Assembly: GCF_036373705.1 (NCBI RefSeq)
Contig: NC_089869.1
Coordinates: forward strand, 15,091,550 to 15,155,549
DNA length: 64,000 nucleotides
Reading direction: 5' to 3'
Source of the DNA: Amia ocellicauda
Taxonomy: Eukaryota; Chordata; Actinopteri; Amiiformes; Amiidae
In this document: positions 13,234 through 25,247 of the stretch, in pieces
How positions within the stretch are numbered: the first letter of the stretch is position 1
How the letters are laid out: every line of letters starts with the position of its first letter
Position numbers and translations under genes: made by a program
The notes under the pieces: generated by a model
What the model saw: the letters and a program-made list of their open reading frames with translations, nothing else
Told to the model about the DNA's origin: nothing
The model's database searches: none

Positions 13234-16200
13234 CAAGAAAAACATACACATTCCTTCATGGGATACCTTGATATATGATGCTGCTACTACAGTAAATCAT
13301 GCAACACATGCTGCGTACCATAATCATTCAGCGACTGACCCTTGAAGACATTAAAACATCCTGCTGCTGTATGATACAACAGAATTAATGATCACATTCA
13401 CCGTGAATGCATCTGAGGAAAAGAAAACATTAATTTCCTATTCAATTAGTTCTCAGCTCTTTTATTTAGTGTTTGGATTCATAAAGACATAAATACATTT
13501 AATGGAAATAAAAAAAAAACACTTCTGAACTGGAACTATATAAGAAGGACGACCACTAATGTGAATTATATATTTCATTAAAATATGAAGTAGATTATCA
13601 AGTCATGTGTAAATATATTTTTAATACGTACATAATTAAATAAATAAGTTATATAAGTGATACTAGCATTAATTTAACCAGCCATTGTTATATTAGAATG
13701 AACAGCATTTACTGTGAATCTATAATAATAATCATCATCGTCACCATATAACATTATACATTTTGAATATCTTCACTGTAACATTTTTCTTTTCCACAAA
13801 TATACTGTATTCTTTTCACAAAATAAATCATAGTTAGTGTTGCTGTAGTTTAATTTTGTGAAATGTTGGTATCTCTGCAAATGAAAAGTGACTAGAAATG
13901 TGAACAAGCCCTTAGCTTTCCTAATCTCTGCAGTAGATTTGTTTATTTTCAGTGGGTGGAGCGTCAACACTACGGCCAGTGCTCTTTTAAAGATGCTTGC
14001 CAAATTTCCAACTTCCCAAAATCATGACAAAACCAGGCCCCAACCCTCAATAGAGACTTGGATAATTGTATTTATATTAATATAATAATTTCAAGAGCAA
14101 TAAGGAAACTAGCCACCTTTTCTGTGAGATTTCTATCTGGTTATAGGAGAGGGCGCATAATTACATAAACCACTTTTCTGAGATTGAACAAATACCTGTT
14201 TACAAATATTATTAAGGAATGTATTACTGAGAGTTATACTGTTTTCTTTAATTTCAGTAGATTAAGATATATCCTTAATGTTATTTTCAATAGATGAACA
14301 CAGACAAAAATACAGTAGATTATGATGTAAATGTATAAAACATATTTAATGCAATACTTTATTTATTTTGTCCCATCTCTATATAGGAAAAAACATATTT
14401 TGACAAATTCATGGCCATCTGTTGTAATAAAATTAATATCCCATATTGAATCAAAGGTTATAGGTTTAATTGTGATTTAAAATAAATTAAAGTGCAATTG
14501 AATACCTTTCCAGACAAGGTCCTTGAAAGGCTTTTAATTTAGGCTAGACTGGCCTAGCTGGAGCCACAGAGAATTGTCTTATCACTCACCATAAAGACTA
14601 CAGTTACTGTCTCTGAAGAGCCCTCTCTGCAGCATATGGGATGCACTGTCATTTTCTGTCTCAATGCAATATGAGCTTTCAAAATGCTATCTTTGTTGAT
14701 CTATTTTCTGGAGATCTCCTGTGCAGTCTGTGGATTTTGTTTTGTTTTTTTGTATTGTAATGTAGCTTTGGTTTTACTTTGATCTAACTGATGAGTGCAG
14801 ACTCTACTTTTGACAAACTGTTATCGTTGACCTGGATTTCTTTGTGTTTGTGTGTATTCATTGAACACAAACATGGTCAACAGAATATTTGACATAACAC
14901 AGATGTATTATAAAATCACATTACTATACCAATAAAAGCCTCGTTCAATTCTGTGGGTTTCCTATATGGATCTGAAAGATGTTTGGCATTCTCTAATAAA
15001 CAATAGCGTGGTTATTTTTAAGGAATATACAAAGCCACAATGGCTAGGCATAGTGTTGTTTTGTTGAAAGCCATGTATTGTATTAATTGTTTGTATCATC
15101 TGCTTTAAGAAACATAGGCATTATGCTCCTACAAACTGTCCACCTCACTCCTACGGATCGATAGTGGAAGAAGGGGATATTAATCTGTTCAGTAACCCCC
15201 AATGCCTAGACAGCGGTTCTATATTCTTAAAGCCTAGGCTCTTAAAATCCCTCAGGGGTTTGTCTATTGTTTGACCTGACCTTGATTGACAGTCTCCACC
15301 GTTCTGACCTAGCTAGTCATGAACTATGAAAGGAACAAGGACTCCCAAAGCATTTAACAACACTGATAATCCTTATGGTTTACAGACAGACTTTACATTT
15401 GGCATCTTAAAGGCACAGAAAGCCCACCACACTGCAAAACAAGACACGTTCATTCTCCATAAGGGGAAACGTAGTCCACCTAAAATCTGCATGGAAACCA
15501 GGGTGCAAATCTACAGCCAGCATGGTTTGGTAATTAAGTTTACAGTGTCATATCTTAACAGTTAGCAAAAATAGCATTTCTTAAAAATAAATCTACAATT
15601 GTAAATAAATACAACTTTTTGAAACTGAGACATAAAATAACAATGATGGCAGACAATATTGCATTTGTATTTAATATAGACGGTTTAATTCTTCTGTAAA
15701 ATTCATGCCTTTTTCTTTCAGTCAATGATAGGTATGTACAGACAGATTTAAACACGGAATATGCTTGTCCCTGTGTCCACAATAATATATTGTGCAGGTC
15801 CAGAAAAAAAGCCATGTGTAGTAAAACTAAAGAGCTCTTTGTTTTATGGTAACTGAAAGGATTCCTCATAAGCACAGTGTTATTGTTCGTTAATGAAAAG
15901 CTTGATCTGAATAGATAGCAGCGCTATAAACGCTGTACAAAGGCCTTGGGGCGAGAGGCAATTCCTGCACAAAGCGGCTTTTCTAATGGTTTGGTGATTA
16001 TTGGTCCATTTCAGATTAAATTATATAACGATTCTCATTCTGTATACTTGTTTTCATGATATTTTACATAAGAACTTGCAATATACTGGGATATTTTCAA
16101 AATAAATGCTTTTACTGCAACATTATATAATAAATAATTTTCATAATTGTATTCTAATTTCTATCCTACTGTCTCCATATATGTATTTTCCATTCTGTGT

Positions 16201-16890
16201 ACAATCTCGAATAGCTTCAGCATCCTGATATATATGTGATCCTTCTCGATGTGAAGGCTGTCATAATCACATCCTTTTCAAACAAAGCTCAGATTTCCGC
16301 TGAGGAAGTTTCTTGGCTGCTGCGAGAATCAGCTTCCTCAGCAAACAAGTTACACAATCACCAGGGGACATTTTTCTGGATATTGTATCTAGGGTACATC
16401 AGGCAATAAGCAGTGGATAAAAAAATAAGTAGGCTTGGAGTCAACTCAACATTGGTTGAATACTCAAGCAACACAGATTCAAATATTTTCCATTGTAAGA
16501 TCCACTTGAGATACAAAACACATTAACTTTTATTTGATAGATGATGTACATTTTTAATATGATGTAAAGTTTCCAAATAAAAACATATAACTGTGGACTG
16601 TGAGGCCTGCTTTCACACAAACATTAAGAGGACACAGATACTTCATCATGACTACAATCTCGGCAATTCTGGGCTGATAAACAAAATGTACAGCAGTGAA
16701 ATCGAAAAAACAATCAAGCAGTGTTTTTCAGGTTAATGCATTATAAAGCAATATTAACACACTAAATAAAGTAACACACTGAACTGCCCCAGGTTGTTGC
16801 CCCAGTCTACATTTGTGTAAGGTGTCAATAATAATGTCCAAGTACCAGCAAGCAAACAAAAAAGAAAATAAATATATAAATATATACGGT
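13234..16890. other. TMEM72 3' flank and intergenic DNA
   Basis: The first part is probably the TMEM72 3' untranslated region. AATAAA words occur near 13,506 and 13,822 and could serve for polyadenylation. The rest, to the CpG-rich block at 16,900, is AT-rich with no exon, transposon end or tandem array that I can support. Confidence 0.4.
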
Positions 16891-16899
16891 AATGTGCTT

Positions 16900-17334
16900 T
16901 TAATATTAACTTGTTTTAGTTTTCGCTTATTTGTACTTTGGGCGCAATATTGACAGCAATGAACTCCAGCGCTTCTGCTCTCAAGTCTGTGCGATAGGAG
17001 AAAGACCCGCCTTCGATGGCTGCGATTGGCTTAGCGATGGTCGCGTTCGTGTGGCGCAGATTTCCGCAGCTCTGCGCCGCTTCACCAATGGGATCGGCGG
17101 GATTGCGCAGATCTGCGCAGAACTACAATCTCCGCCGCCAGCCCGTCGTTTTCCGCGCAATCCGATTGGCTGGCACCACTGTCGATCGCGCCGCCTGCAC
17201 GGACGAGGTCGTGAGACCATTGCGCCGAGCTGCTCGACTCTCTGGACAGGCAGGGTCAAGAGATTGGCATGCCATAGATAGATGGATTAGAGGAGCAAAC
17301 TGATGTGGCACAGCAGGAGCCTGTTGTGGGATTG
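16900..17334 (+). promoter_or_regulatory. CpG-rich promoter with candidate RASSF4 non-coding first exon
   Basis: This is the only clear CpG-dense block in the left half. It has three CCAAT boxes in either orientation (about 17,024, 17,087 and 17,163) and the perfect palindrome TGCGCAGATCTGCGCA (17,104-17,119), which resembles an NRF1-type site. It ends in a good splice donor, ATTG|GTAAGC, after 17,334. The first coding exon of RASSF4 (31,667) is preceded by a splice acceptor, so that gene needs an upstream non-coding exon, and this block is the best candidate on that strand. The assignment is inference: it could also start a long non-coding RNA. Open frames here are products of GC composition. 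Confidence 0.55.
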
Positions 17335-19178
17335 GTAAGCACTCTGTATTTGACTCATTTTCTTATTTTTCTTCCTTGTAAGTTTGGGCGAAGTCAATGA
17401 AAGGGATAGGATGCTGACTGAAGATATAAACAGAGCCGTGGCATGAAATTGTTAGTGAAATGAACCACCACTTGTAAAGACTTGTACACATGGTAACGTT
17501 TACATACTTTTAAAGGGCTTATGAAACAAAAACTAAAATAAAACTAAAAATATTGATGGGAGGTATACACACAATGGGTAGCACACCAGATACTGTTTTA
17601 CATGGCCAGGGTGTTTAAACAATTGCAGATGGATGCAGGTGAAGTCAAGGACAAGGTGTGCTCTGTGTCGGGATCAGTGCTCGACTATGTTTTAATTGAA
17701 ATGTCTTTAATTATGTGTGTCTTTATCACACACAGTCAACTTTACAAGAAGAAATTGTATTCGTTTTATAATGGGGTGCTGTTGTGTGTAACTGCATCAT
17801 AAGCATCACAGGGACTTGTTGGATTTTCATGTTTTCGCTGTATGTTTAAAAAGTAAAATCTAATATTTGCATGTGGGTCTGCTAAGAAGTAACAGAAAGA
17901 AAGACATGTTCTTCCTTCAGTCTTGTTTACGCCCCGTGTGACAGTCCTTCCCATTTCCTTTTCCTCAGCCCTGCTCTTTTCAAGCACGCTGAACGGAAAT
18001 GCTACTGTCTGAAATAGAGGGCCAAATTATGCAAGATCACTGTTTTTCTCCTGCCAGTGCAAATATATTGCAGATTCCTTTGAGGAGAGGCTGTGTGAAC
18101 AATATATGTGTTTCAAATATAATCTAATTTGTCATCATATCTATCCTCCAGCCACAAAATCTGTGTGTGTGTGTGTGTGTGTGTGTGACTGAAGAGATGA
18201 AGAAATAGGGATATATTATACCATCATCAGTTCCATTAAAAAATGCATGTTTTCTTCTGCTTCTGAGACTTGTTAAAATGGGACTGTGTGCAGTGAGTTT
18301 TGCATTACAGAGGTTATGCAACCTGTGCATAATCTAAGAAGTATATATTGATGGATGAGTCGGTTCAGTGAGGGCCACAGCTGGTTGGGTTGTGTAATTG
18401 GACAGGAGTCATTTCATGTTTTGATGAAACAGGTGGGAAAAGCTCTCCAGGGACCACCAATCTATGTTGGCCTTTGTGTGGAGGTAGCTGGGCAATGCAT
18501 CAGCACACAAGGCTTCTTCAGATGACATTTCTGATTAAATCAGTGGCCGTAACTTTGCTGCTGTCTTCCTGTTCCTCTACGTTATAGTTGATAGAAATGG
18601 TAATGCGTTTAATTTTGGACTCCGTCAGCCAAGATCCATTTGAGTAATTTAAATAAGGTAAACAGTGAAATAACCTATACTGATGTTTCGCCCAGTCACT
18701 TGGTTTAAGCCTTAGCATTAATCCATATTGACATGATTTTGTCACCTGAATTGCCTACAAACCATTTCCACAGATACAAGTGGATATCCCCTAGACTTCA
18801 ATATGTGAGGGAGGTAATTACATCACAATCTAACCACTCAATGTCAGCATCAAAACAACATCAGTGCATCATAAGAGCAAAAGTAACCTCTCTTCCAGTG
18901 CTTGTTTACTACAATAACCCGCACATAAACATGTTGCACTTGCCAGTTTATGTTTTACTCTACTTATATGTACTCAGAGCTACTCCAGCGATTCAGTTAA
19001 CAGATTAGGACACAGAAAGTTATTTGAATGTGTTTGCCAATAGGGTGTGGTGCAATGATATGACTGATTGATTCATTTTGTATAATGTTTCCTAAACAAT
19101 GTCTGTATCGTGCAAGATTGTCAGAGATGCTTAGCTGCCTTGAAATTAATTAGGCCTGCATTTATGTCTTCCTTTTAG

Positions 19179-19213
19179 GTCAAACACAAACTACAGCTCA
19201 CACAAAACAGCTG
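19179..19213 (+). other. Candidate 35-nt non-coding exon
   Basis: A polypyrimidine tract and acceptor (TTCCTTTTAG) precede 35 nt that end at a strong donor, CTG|GTGAGT. It lies between the CpG-rich block and the RASSF4 coding exons and on the same strand, so it could be an alternative 5' untranslated exon. Splice signals are the only support. Confidence 0.2.
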
Positions 19214-20452
19214 GTGAGTATACTAATTCAGATTAACAGAGATTCAAAATGAAAGTGTGAAGTGGGAAATATGACACCATGACAACATTAAAAGCAGCAG
19301 TGACATTTATGTAATTTTATTTAATTATTATTCTCAAAAATAATCAAAAATCAATAATATATAAAAATATATTTGGATACATTTAGTGTGATATATGGAT
19401 ACATTTAGATGCATTCTATGTGTGTCTGAGCAGTTCACTTGGTATGTAGAAGCATATAGAAGTAGTATTCAGCATATATTTGCAGCTGTAATTGTTGTAT
19501 ATACGCTACATTTGAGATTCTGGAATAAATGGTGAAAGCCATTCACACATACAATCTTTCTCCTTGCTACGATGGCTTCTTCACCCCACAGCCTCCTCCA
19601 GCTTTCCTTTGCAAACACACTTTATTTCTTTCTGGACTGTTCTTAGTTCTGAAAAAATAATGATGATACAGGAGATGAGGTGTTTCGTTGAGCAATTGTT
19701 CATATGCAAGAGCTTTATTAAATGTATTCTTCTGGGTGTCTGTGCCAACTGCATGTTTCGATTTGTTTGTTTTTTAATTAATTGAAAGACCCAGACGTAA
19801 AAGGCCATGCTGTCAAATTATGCAAAGATAGATAGGTTTGGATTGCCCTTTGGTTTCTTTCACATGGAACTTGTCTTACGTGCCGAGGAATAACATAAAT
19901 GAATTATCTGTGACTAAGCATCAATCGTCTGTTGTTTTTAAAGATTATTTTCAAATAGAGCTGTGGTCATTAGGTACAACAACCCCGGTCAGGTCGACTG
20001 GGTCATGGAATAAACTAATAACAAACTGTGACCATACAAGTAGAGAAAATATGACCTATGATAAAGGATAGTCATATTTTGGAATTCAGTATGATGCCAT
20101 TGCCTTAAAATTCAACTGAACAGTATTTTAAGAGTCAGTGTTTGTTTGGCTCATTCCATCCTGGAGCTAAACTACACTTTTCATGATTAATAGATAAAAG
20201 TGTGTCTAAAGGATTGCATTTCTCATTGCACAGACCCATGTCTCACACATTGTAACCCACTGTCTGTGCACAATATATAAACAATAGATGTATTTGATTC
20301 GGAAAGAGGAGATTATGGACTTACAATATATTTATCTATCTAAAGAGATACTGAGCACAGTTGCCAGGTCTTCAGGGTACTGGCCATAATATCTGGGTCT
20401 ACAGTATTATATAGAAATGTGAGAATAATGCTCACCACCACATGCTTGTTAG

Positions 20453-20467
20453 CCATTAGATGGCAGT
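20453..20467 (+). promoter_or_regulatory. Candidate CTCF site, forward orientation
   Basis: CCATTAGATGGCAGT fits the CTCF core CCASYAGRKGGCRS with at most one mismatch. With the reverse-oriented site at 9,746 it forms a divergent pair. Motif evidence only. Confidence 0.35.
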
Positions 20468-21750
20468 GTGTGTTAGTATTTTAGTATAATTACAGGACAT
20501 AAAATAATCCACATTTAAGGAAAAGTAAGGACTTGTAAACATCTAATTATGTAATAATTTTTAGAATATTTAATTTCACTTACTTTGGTTTGTTAATGTC
20601 CTTTATAAATTAATGTGACTGCAGTTAAGTTGGGTTGTTTTTGCAATTAAGTAGTAGATGTGCTGTGAAAATATTTCTTTACAAAAGGTTTTAGTTCTGG
20701 TTCTGTTTACATTATAGTGATATACAATAATGGACATGCATGCAGGAATATGTACAAGGCACTATATTGTTTTTTAGGGAACTTTTGTTTTACAATTCAA
20801 ATCTGATCTGATGTTATTTAGATTCACTTACCTATGCCAACATCTTTGCAGTATTTTTCCTAGTTTCTTATTTGGATTAAGACAAAGCAGTTGTTTGTTT
20901 CTGATATTGAGTCTGTGGATGGACAATACATTTTAGATGAATTGCAATGCCTGTAACAGTGGCCTTGCTTTTTGACATTTTCATACCAGCCACAATAGCT
21001 ATTAAGATTACATGCATGCATCCTATAAAACCTGTATTATCATCTCCTCTTCAAAACTGCAGTGCAACCATCAGACTTCAGACACATTGTTTTATCCGAT
21101 ATAACTATCATCTCACAGGTGCCCAAAATGCCACAGTTTACTCTCTTCATGACTGTGCTGAGATGTTGATGTTAAATAAAGTGGAATGTATGATCATGAA
21201 ATGTGATTAACCAACGTCAGTTGCAAGGGTAATAAAAGGAAAAGAAAAAATATTTGTTCTAAGTCCAGAAACCTCCTTTTTTGGATTTTTACCAGCTGCG
21301 GTTTCAAATGAATACACAATCTTTTTATTAACCCGATGCACACTAACTTGATTTATGTACTTTTTATAATGATAATGTAGATTTTACATTGAGCATCCAT
21401 GCAATAGATAACAGATGTTTGAAAACATATTAGCACTTGCTGAGAAATTAGTTTGAGCAAATTGGCCTGACATTCAAAAACTCTTAGCTAACAGTGTCCT
21501 GTTATTGTTTAGTTCACTGGCAGCAGCCGTTGATGACAGTTGAGTTCGGGTCAGTATTCAGGAAAATGGATCCAGTATTCTGGAAAAATGTAGAGGAATG
21601 TTTTTTTTTTTATATAAAACTGATCAAATCTCTTTGTCTGAAAGCCCTGGAAGGCATCTGAAAATATATTCGGAACAAATGCATTGTCTTTGTCAATAGC
21701 CAGTGGCTCAGTTTGTGCAAAATCAAACAGATATCAGGATTTGTCCAGCT

Positions 21751-21781
21751 TTAACAATTCTTTTTTTTTTCTCCTTTTGTC
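21751..21781 (-). other. Candidate terminal exon of the truncated-looking chemokine gene
   Basis: On the minus strand an acceptor (GCTACTCTAG) is followed by a short lysine-rich frame (TKGEKKKNC then stop), in the same phase as the terminal exon of the neighbouring complete chemokine gene. It contains a run of ten A, so its exact length and frame are uncertain. The missing third exon that should join it to exon 2 was not found, so this is only a candidate. Confidence 0.25.
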
Positions 21782-22778
21782 CTAGAGTAGCACTACAGAA
21801 CTAGGGCAGAATCTTTTTTCTGTTTGAGAGAACAATTGTATGTAAAGATGTGAACATTTTACAATTTTATAAGATAGACCACCCTCATTTGTAAATTGTC
21901 ATTCTGAATTGCAGATGGGCTAGTTAGAGTTTACTTAAATCTAGGACCAAAACAGAAAGAAAGAGGTCATGTTTCCAGTGTTTGAGGGAGTCAAGCTCAT
22001 TTGCAGTGTACATATTGTATTCTCAAAAGTTGAAAATGAAGACCACAGCAGAAAACAATGCTGTACCCCAGTATGGAAGATGAGATGCGTCCAAAGTAGG
22101 TTTTAGTTGCGGTTATTCACCGTAGCTAAAAGAAAATGAAAGTATGTGGAACATCTGTGGGAAAATTTTGAATCTACTAAACCATGAAGACATCTAATTT
22201 GAAAAACAGTTATCTAGCAATTGTGCAATGTTTCTAATTATTTATAAAGATGCATTGTACTTGCAGGGCTGATCTGTACTAACAGGTAAATCAATCCCTC
22301 CTTTATCTGAAATCTTATTGCATGTCACAACATGAACAGTATACAGGATACAGCCCAGATTGTGGGGCATTGCAGATGCAGTGATATTCTAACATCCTGA
22401 AGGCTGTGATGGCATTTCATATCCTTACATGAGTAATGTGCTTTATGTCCATTTGTTCTGGGACAATAGCTGAGAGCAAGATGACATGCTTATTCTGCAA
22501 CTGGGCTGTCCAGGGTCATTAAAAAGTACATTTAAAAAAAAAAAATGTTTGTAACAAATATAAAAACGTTTTACATTTAGAATAAAAATTGCTTGCAGAT
22601 TATTCCTTAAAAAAAATGTTTTAGCATTTCTACAGCACTATTTTACACAGCTAGTAAGTGTCCATATGGCGTATACGTTATAGTTCTTTTTTTTTTTTTG
22701 CTTTCTGTATTTGATATTCTGAACTGATACACTGAAATAAAGTATACAGACTTTCAATTTTACAGTGCATGTACTTAC

Positions 22779-23047
22779 ATGATTTGAACATTCTTGCATT
22801 GGGAGGATTTCTCAATCACAGTGAAATTGGATATTTTTCTTTTTTGGACACAGTCGACAGTATTGACACAGTCACATCTCTCACGAACGAAGCTTGCTTC
22901 TGTGATCTGATCTGCAGGGAGAAAATGATTAACTCTACAATCAGTGCTATGAAAATACTTCAGGATTATTATATGTTTCCACTTACCTGTATTTAAGGAT
23001 GTGAAGCACAGTAAAAGAAGAAAAGCTGCTGAGACATTGAAAATCAT
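22779..23047 (-). CDS. CXC chemokine, exons 1-2 (partial gene model)
   Basis: Exon 1 (22987-23047) encodes a signal peptide, MIFNVSAAFLLLLCFTSLNT. Exon 2 (22779-22911) encodes the mature N-terminus with a CXC pair (RCDC, residues 33-35), the segment NFTVIEK and a third cysteine (residue 59). Both have correct donors, and phases match those of the chemokine gene at 25.2-26.8 kb, whose exon 2 also has NFTVIEK and CKN. The two are therefore tandem paralogues. There is no ELR motif; ERC precedes the CXC. The third exon, which should carry the fourth cysteine, was not recognised in the 1 kb downstream; a lysine-rich terminal exon is possible at 21,751. The gene may be decayed or have diverged exons. 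A secreted chemotactic ligand for a CXCR-type receptor is the family role. Confidence 0.7.
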
Positions 23048-23460
23048 TTTTCTGGTTCTTCTGTTGCAAAAGGACTGAATGCTTTGCTGAGCAGATCCTT
23101 GTTGTTCAGTGTTTCCTAACTTCCTGGATGCCCATATCAAGTGTTTGTGTTATCACATGATTTACAATAATTCACTGTGGTTAGCGTAAGCCAATAGCAA
23201 GTAATACACTAATTTAATTTAGTTATGTATTATTACAAAAATAACAGTTGCAGAAAAAGCACAGTGACAGCTTTATTCATGAGAAAAATGTCTTCAAATA
23301 CATATTCTGAAAAATGTCAACAATATCATATATAGGGGTTATAGGAGACACTAAAGTCGGATTAATTTCCCTTCACAATACTTCTCAGCCTATGGATTTT
23401 GAAGTATGTTCTATGCATGCTTGTGATACATCCAGTAACTTAATTTGCATTTGCATTTTG

Positions 23461-23820
23461 GGCTGTGTCCCAAATCGCACACTTGCTTCCTCGTTCACTA
23501 TCTTTTACGGGCAGAAGTACTATGGTCGCCATCTTAAGGGGTGTCCAAATACCTTAGGGAATGTGTGAAGGGAGCCTAATCAATCGTTTTGTGCCCTTCA
23601 ATGCTCCCTTCGACAGTGTGTATAAAACAGTTCACTTATGTGGAAGTGTTTTAGTGCTGACGTCCCAGAACTCTGTGGGTTAAAGGCAGAGACGAGTAAA
23701 CTGAGAAAATATGGCTGCGGCAAGTGCATATAAATGTCATGTAAATATAGCTAGCTAGACAGTTGTAGACATTGTTAAATTATTTATGAAGGAACCTATA
23801 ATACATAGATAGATAAAATT
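23461..23820 (+). mobile_element. DNA-transposon-like repeat, copy 1 (left end present)
   Basis: The copy begins with a terminal-repeat sequence starting GGCTGTGTCCCAAATCGCAC, whose inverted partner closes copy 2 at 28,709. From 23,570 to 23,820 it is clearly similar, in the same orientation, to 28,039-28,282. I see no transposase frame. Terminal repeats of this style are common in fish DNA transposons, but I cannot assign a superfamily. The right end is not found nearby, so this copy is probably truncated. Confidence 0.55.
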
Positions 23821-25247
23821 GTAATTGAGATGGAAAGGTAGTGCCGCCCCGCTTAATTAATATGCGGCCATCTCTGCTAGGGCTATTGGGAGGTGAACTA
23901 AGGTGGTGTATAAGTCATTTAAATACTTGATAACTGTGTACGTTAGTTACATTCAGTACTTTTATGTACTTGTGTTGTTTACAGGCTGTTCTGTATGCCT
24001 ATTTCATGTTTGGTTATTCCTCCCTGTGTTGAGATATTCAGGCTTCGAGCCTCAGCTGAAAGGCAGGGTTAGTGGAGCCATGCCTGTGAAGTGCCCCTTT
24101 CAGCACAGCATGAGGATTTCTACTCTTTCTACAGTCTTGTACCCGTGATAGACAGTGGTTTCCACTTCAACTTGGATCTGAGACACCTGAAACTCCATCT
24201 GAAAGTGTTCAAGATGTACCATCTCCCAGACCATTGAAACACGCGCATGGCTCACCACGGTGCGTCTAAAAGACCCCCTTTTTCAGTTGTTACTGTATTT
24301 TCCAGCTGAGCCTGGCCTGACAGCCCTGCTCCTGATGTTTTTGACCAGTGCTGTGCAGGCGCCTGTTGGCCCCTACCTCCCTTATGTGATTGATTTTCAT
24401 TCCAATAGAGCGTGACCATTGACCCACTCCTGGCTTTATATTGTGGTGGTGTGTGGGACTGTGTTGCCGGTCTCTGAGTTCTTATGGTAATGACAACTCT
24501 TTCAACTGAATGTTTTGACCTTGATTAGATAGATCCTCAGGCACTGAGAAATGGGGATGATACTGAAAATCATATTTGGATAATATATATTTCTTCCTTT
24601 TAAAATTTGTAATAAAAACAATTGCTCTTATTAACTGAGAAAGTACAAAATTTTATTTAACAGACCATAAAAAACAAGCACATTGATGTTGATTTTTTTT
24701 TAAATGTAGTATAAAATAATTATTAAATATAAAAAATAAAAACAAATCCCAAACCCCAACCCTGCTGGGGCTACGTTTCACCCACCAATTGTGCACCATG
24801 TGAACTCCTGGCCAGCACCAGCACCGGTAGGAAGCTCAGCTGCAGTGCAGAGGACATTTTTAAAGATTAAGTGTACCCTCTACAATGGGGCCTTTATTAA
24901 TAACATTGCCCAAATGGAGTGAATGCAATGTGATTTGTGAACAACATTCAAAAGAAACTAAACTGTCCTATGCTGCCATGAAATGTTAGATTGATCTGGC
25001 TCTCATATATCCCACCAGACCTTTATATCATGGTTTTCAGTAACATAATAGTGATGGAATACATCCCTGAATAGTTTGCTTTTAACCTTTTAAAGTGCAT
25101 CTTTCTGAACACACACATGTACATAGAAAGGGACAGACTTTTTAACCAACATATCACAGCATGGCAAGTAATTTTTCAGTACTCCAGCTCTCCTTGCCTT
25201 CTACATTCATTCTTCCTTATTGTTACCCCCCTCAAATGTCTCTGTTA
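23820..25247. other. Spacer between repeat copy 1 and the complete chemokine gene
   Basis: About 24,000-24,500 is less AT-rich than its surroundings and may be old repeat sequence, but no frame or ends could be identified. The rest is AT-rich; the 3' untranslated region of the minus-strand chemokine gene should extend into the right part. Confidence 0.3.

Larger units (their letters stand above)
17335..21750. other. Probable long first intron of RASSF4 (left part)
   Basis: No protein-coding exon is recognised on the plus strand. A (TG)n microsatellite lies at about 18,163-18,187. Otherwise the stretch is AT-rich single-copy-looking DNA, interrupted by the small candidate exon at 19,179 and a CTCF-like site at 20,453. 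Confidence 0.4.

Noticed and set aside
16931-17311. Overlapping open frames of 60-116 codons on both strands
   Set aside because: They fall in the CpG-rich block, where stop codons are rare; Arg/Ala-rich translations show no family similarity.
22440-22515. Possible third exon of the second chemokine gene (minus strand, TLD-like word)
   Set aside because: No acceptor, an early in-frame stop and no cysteine at the required place.
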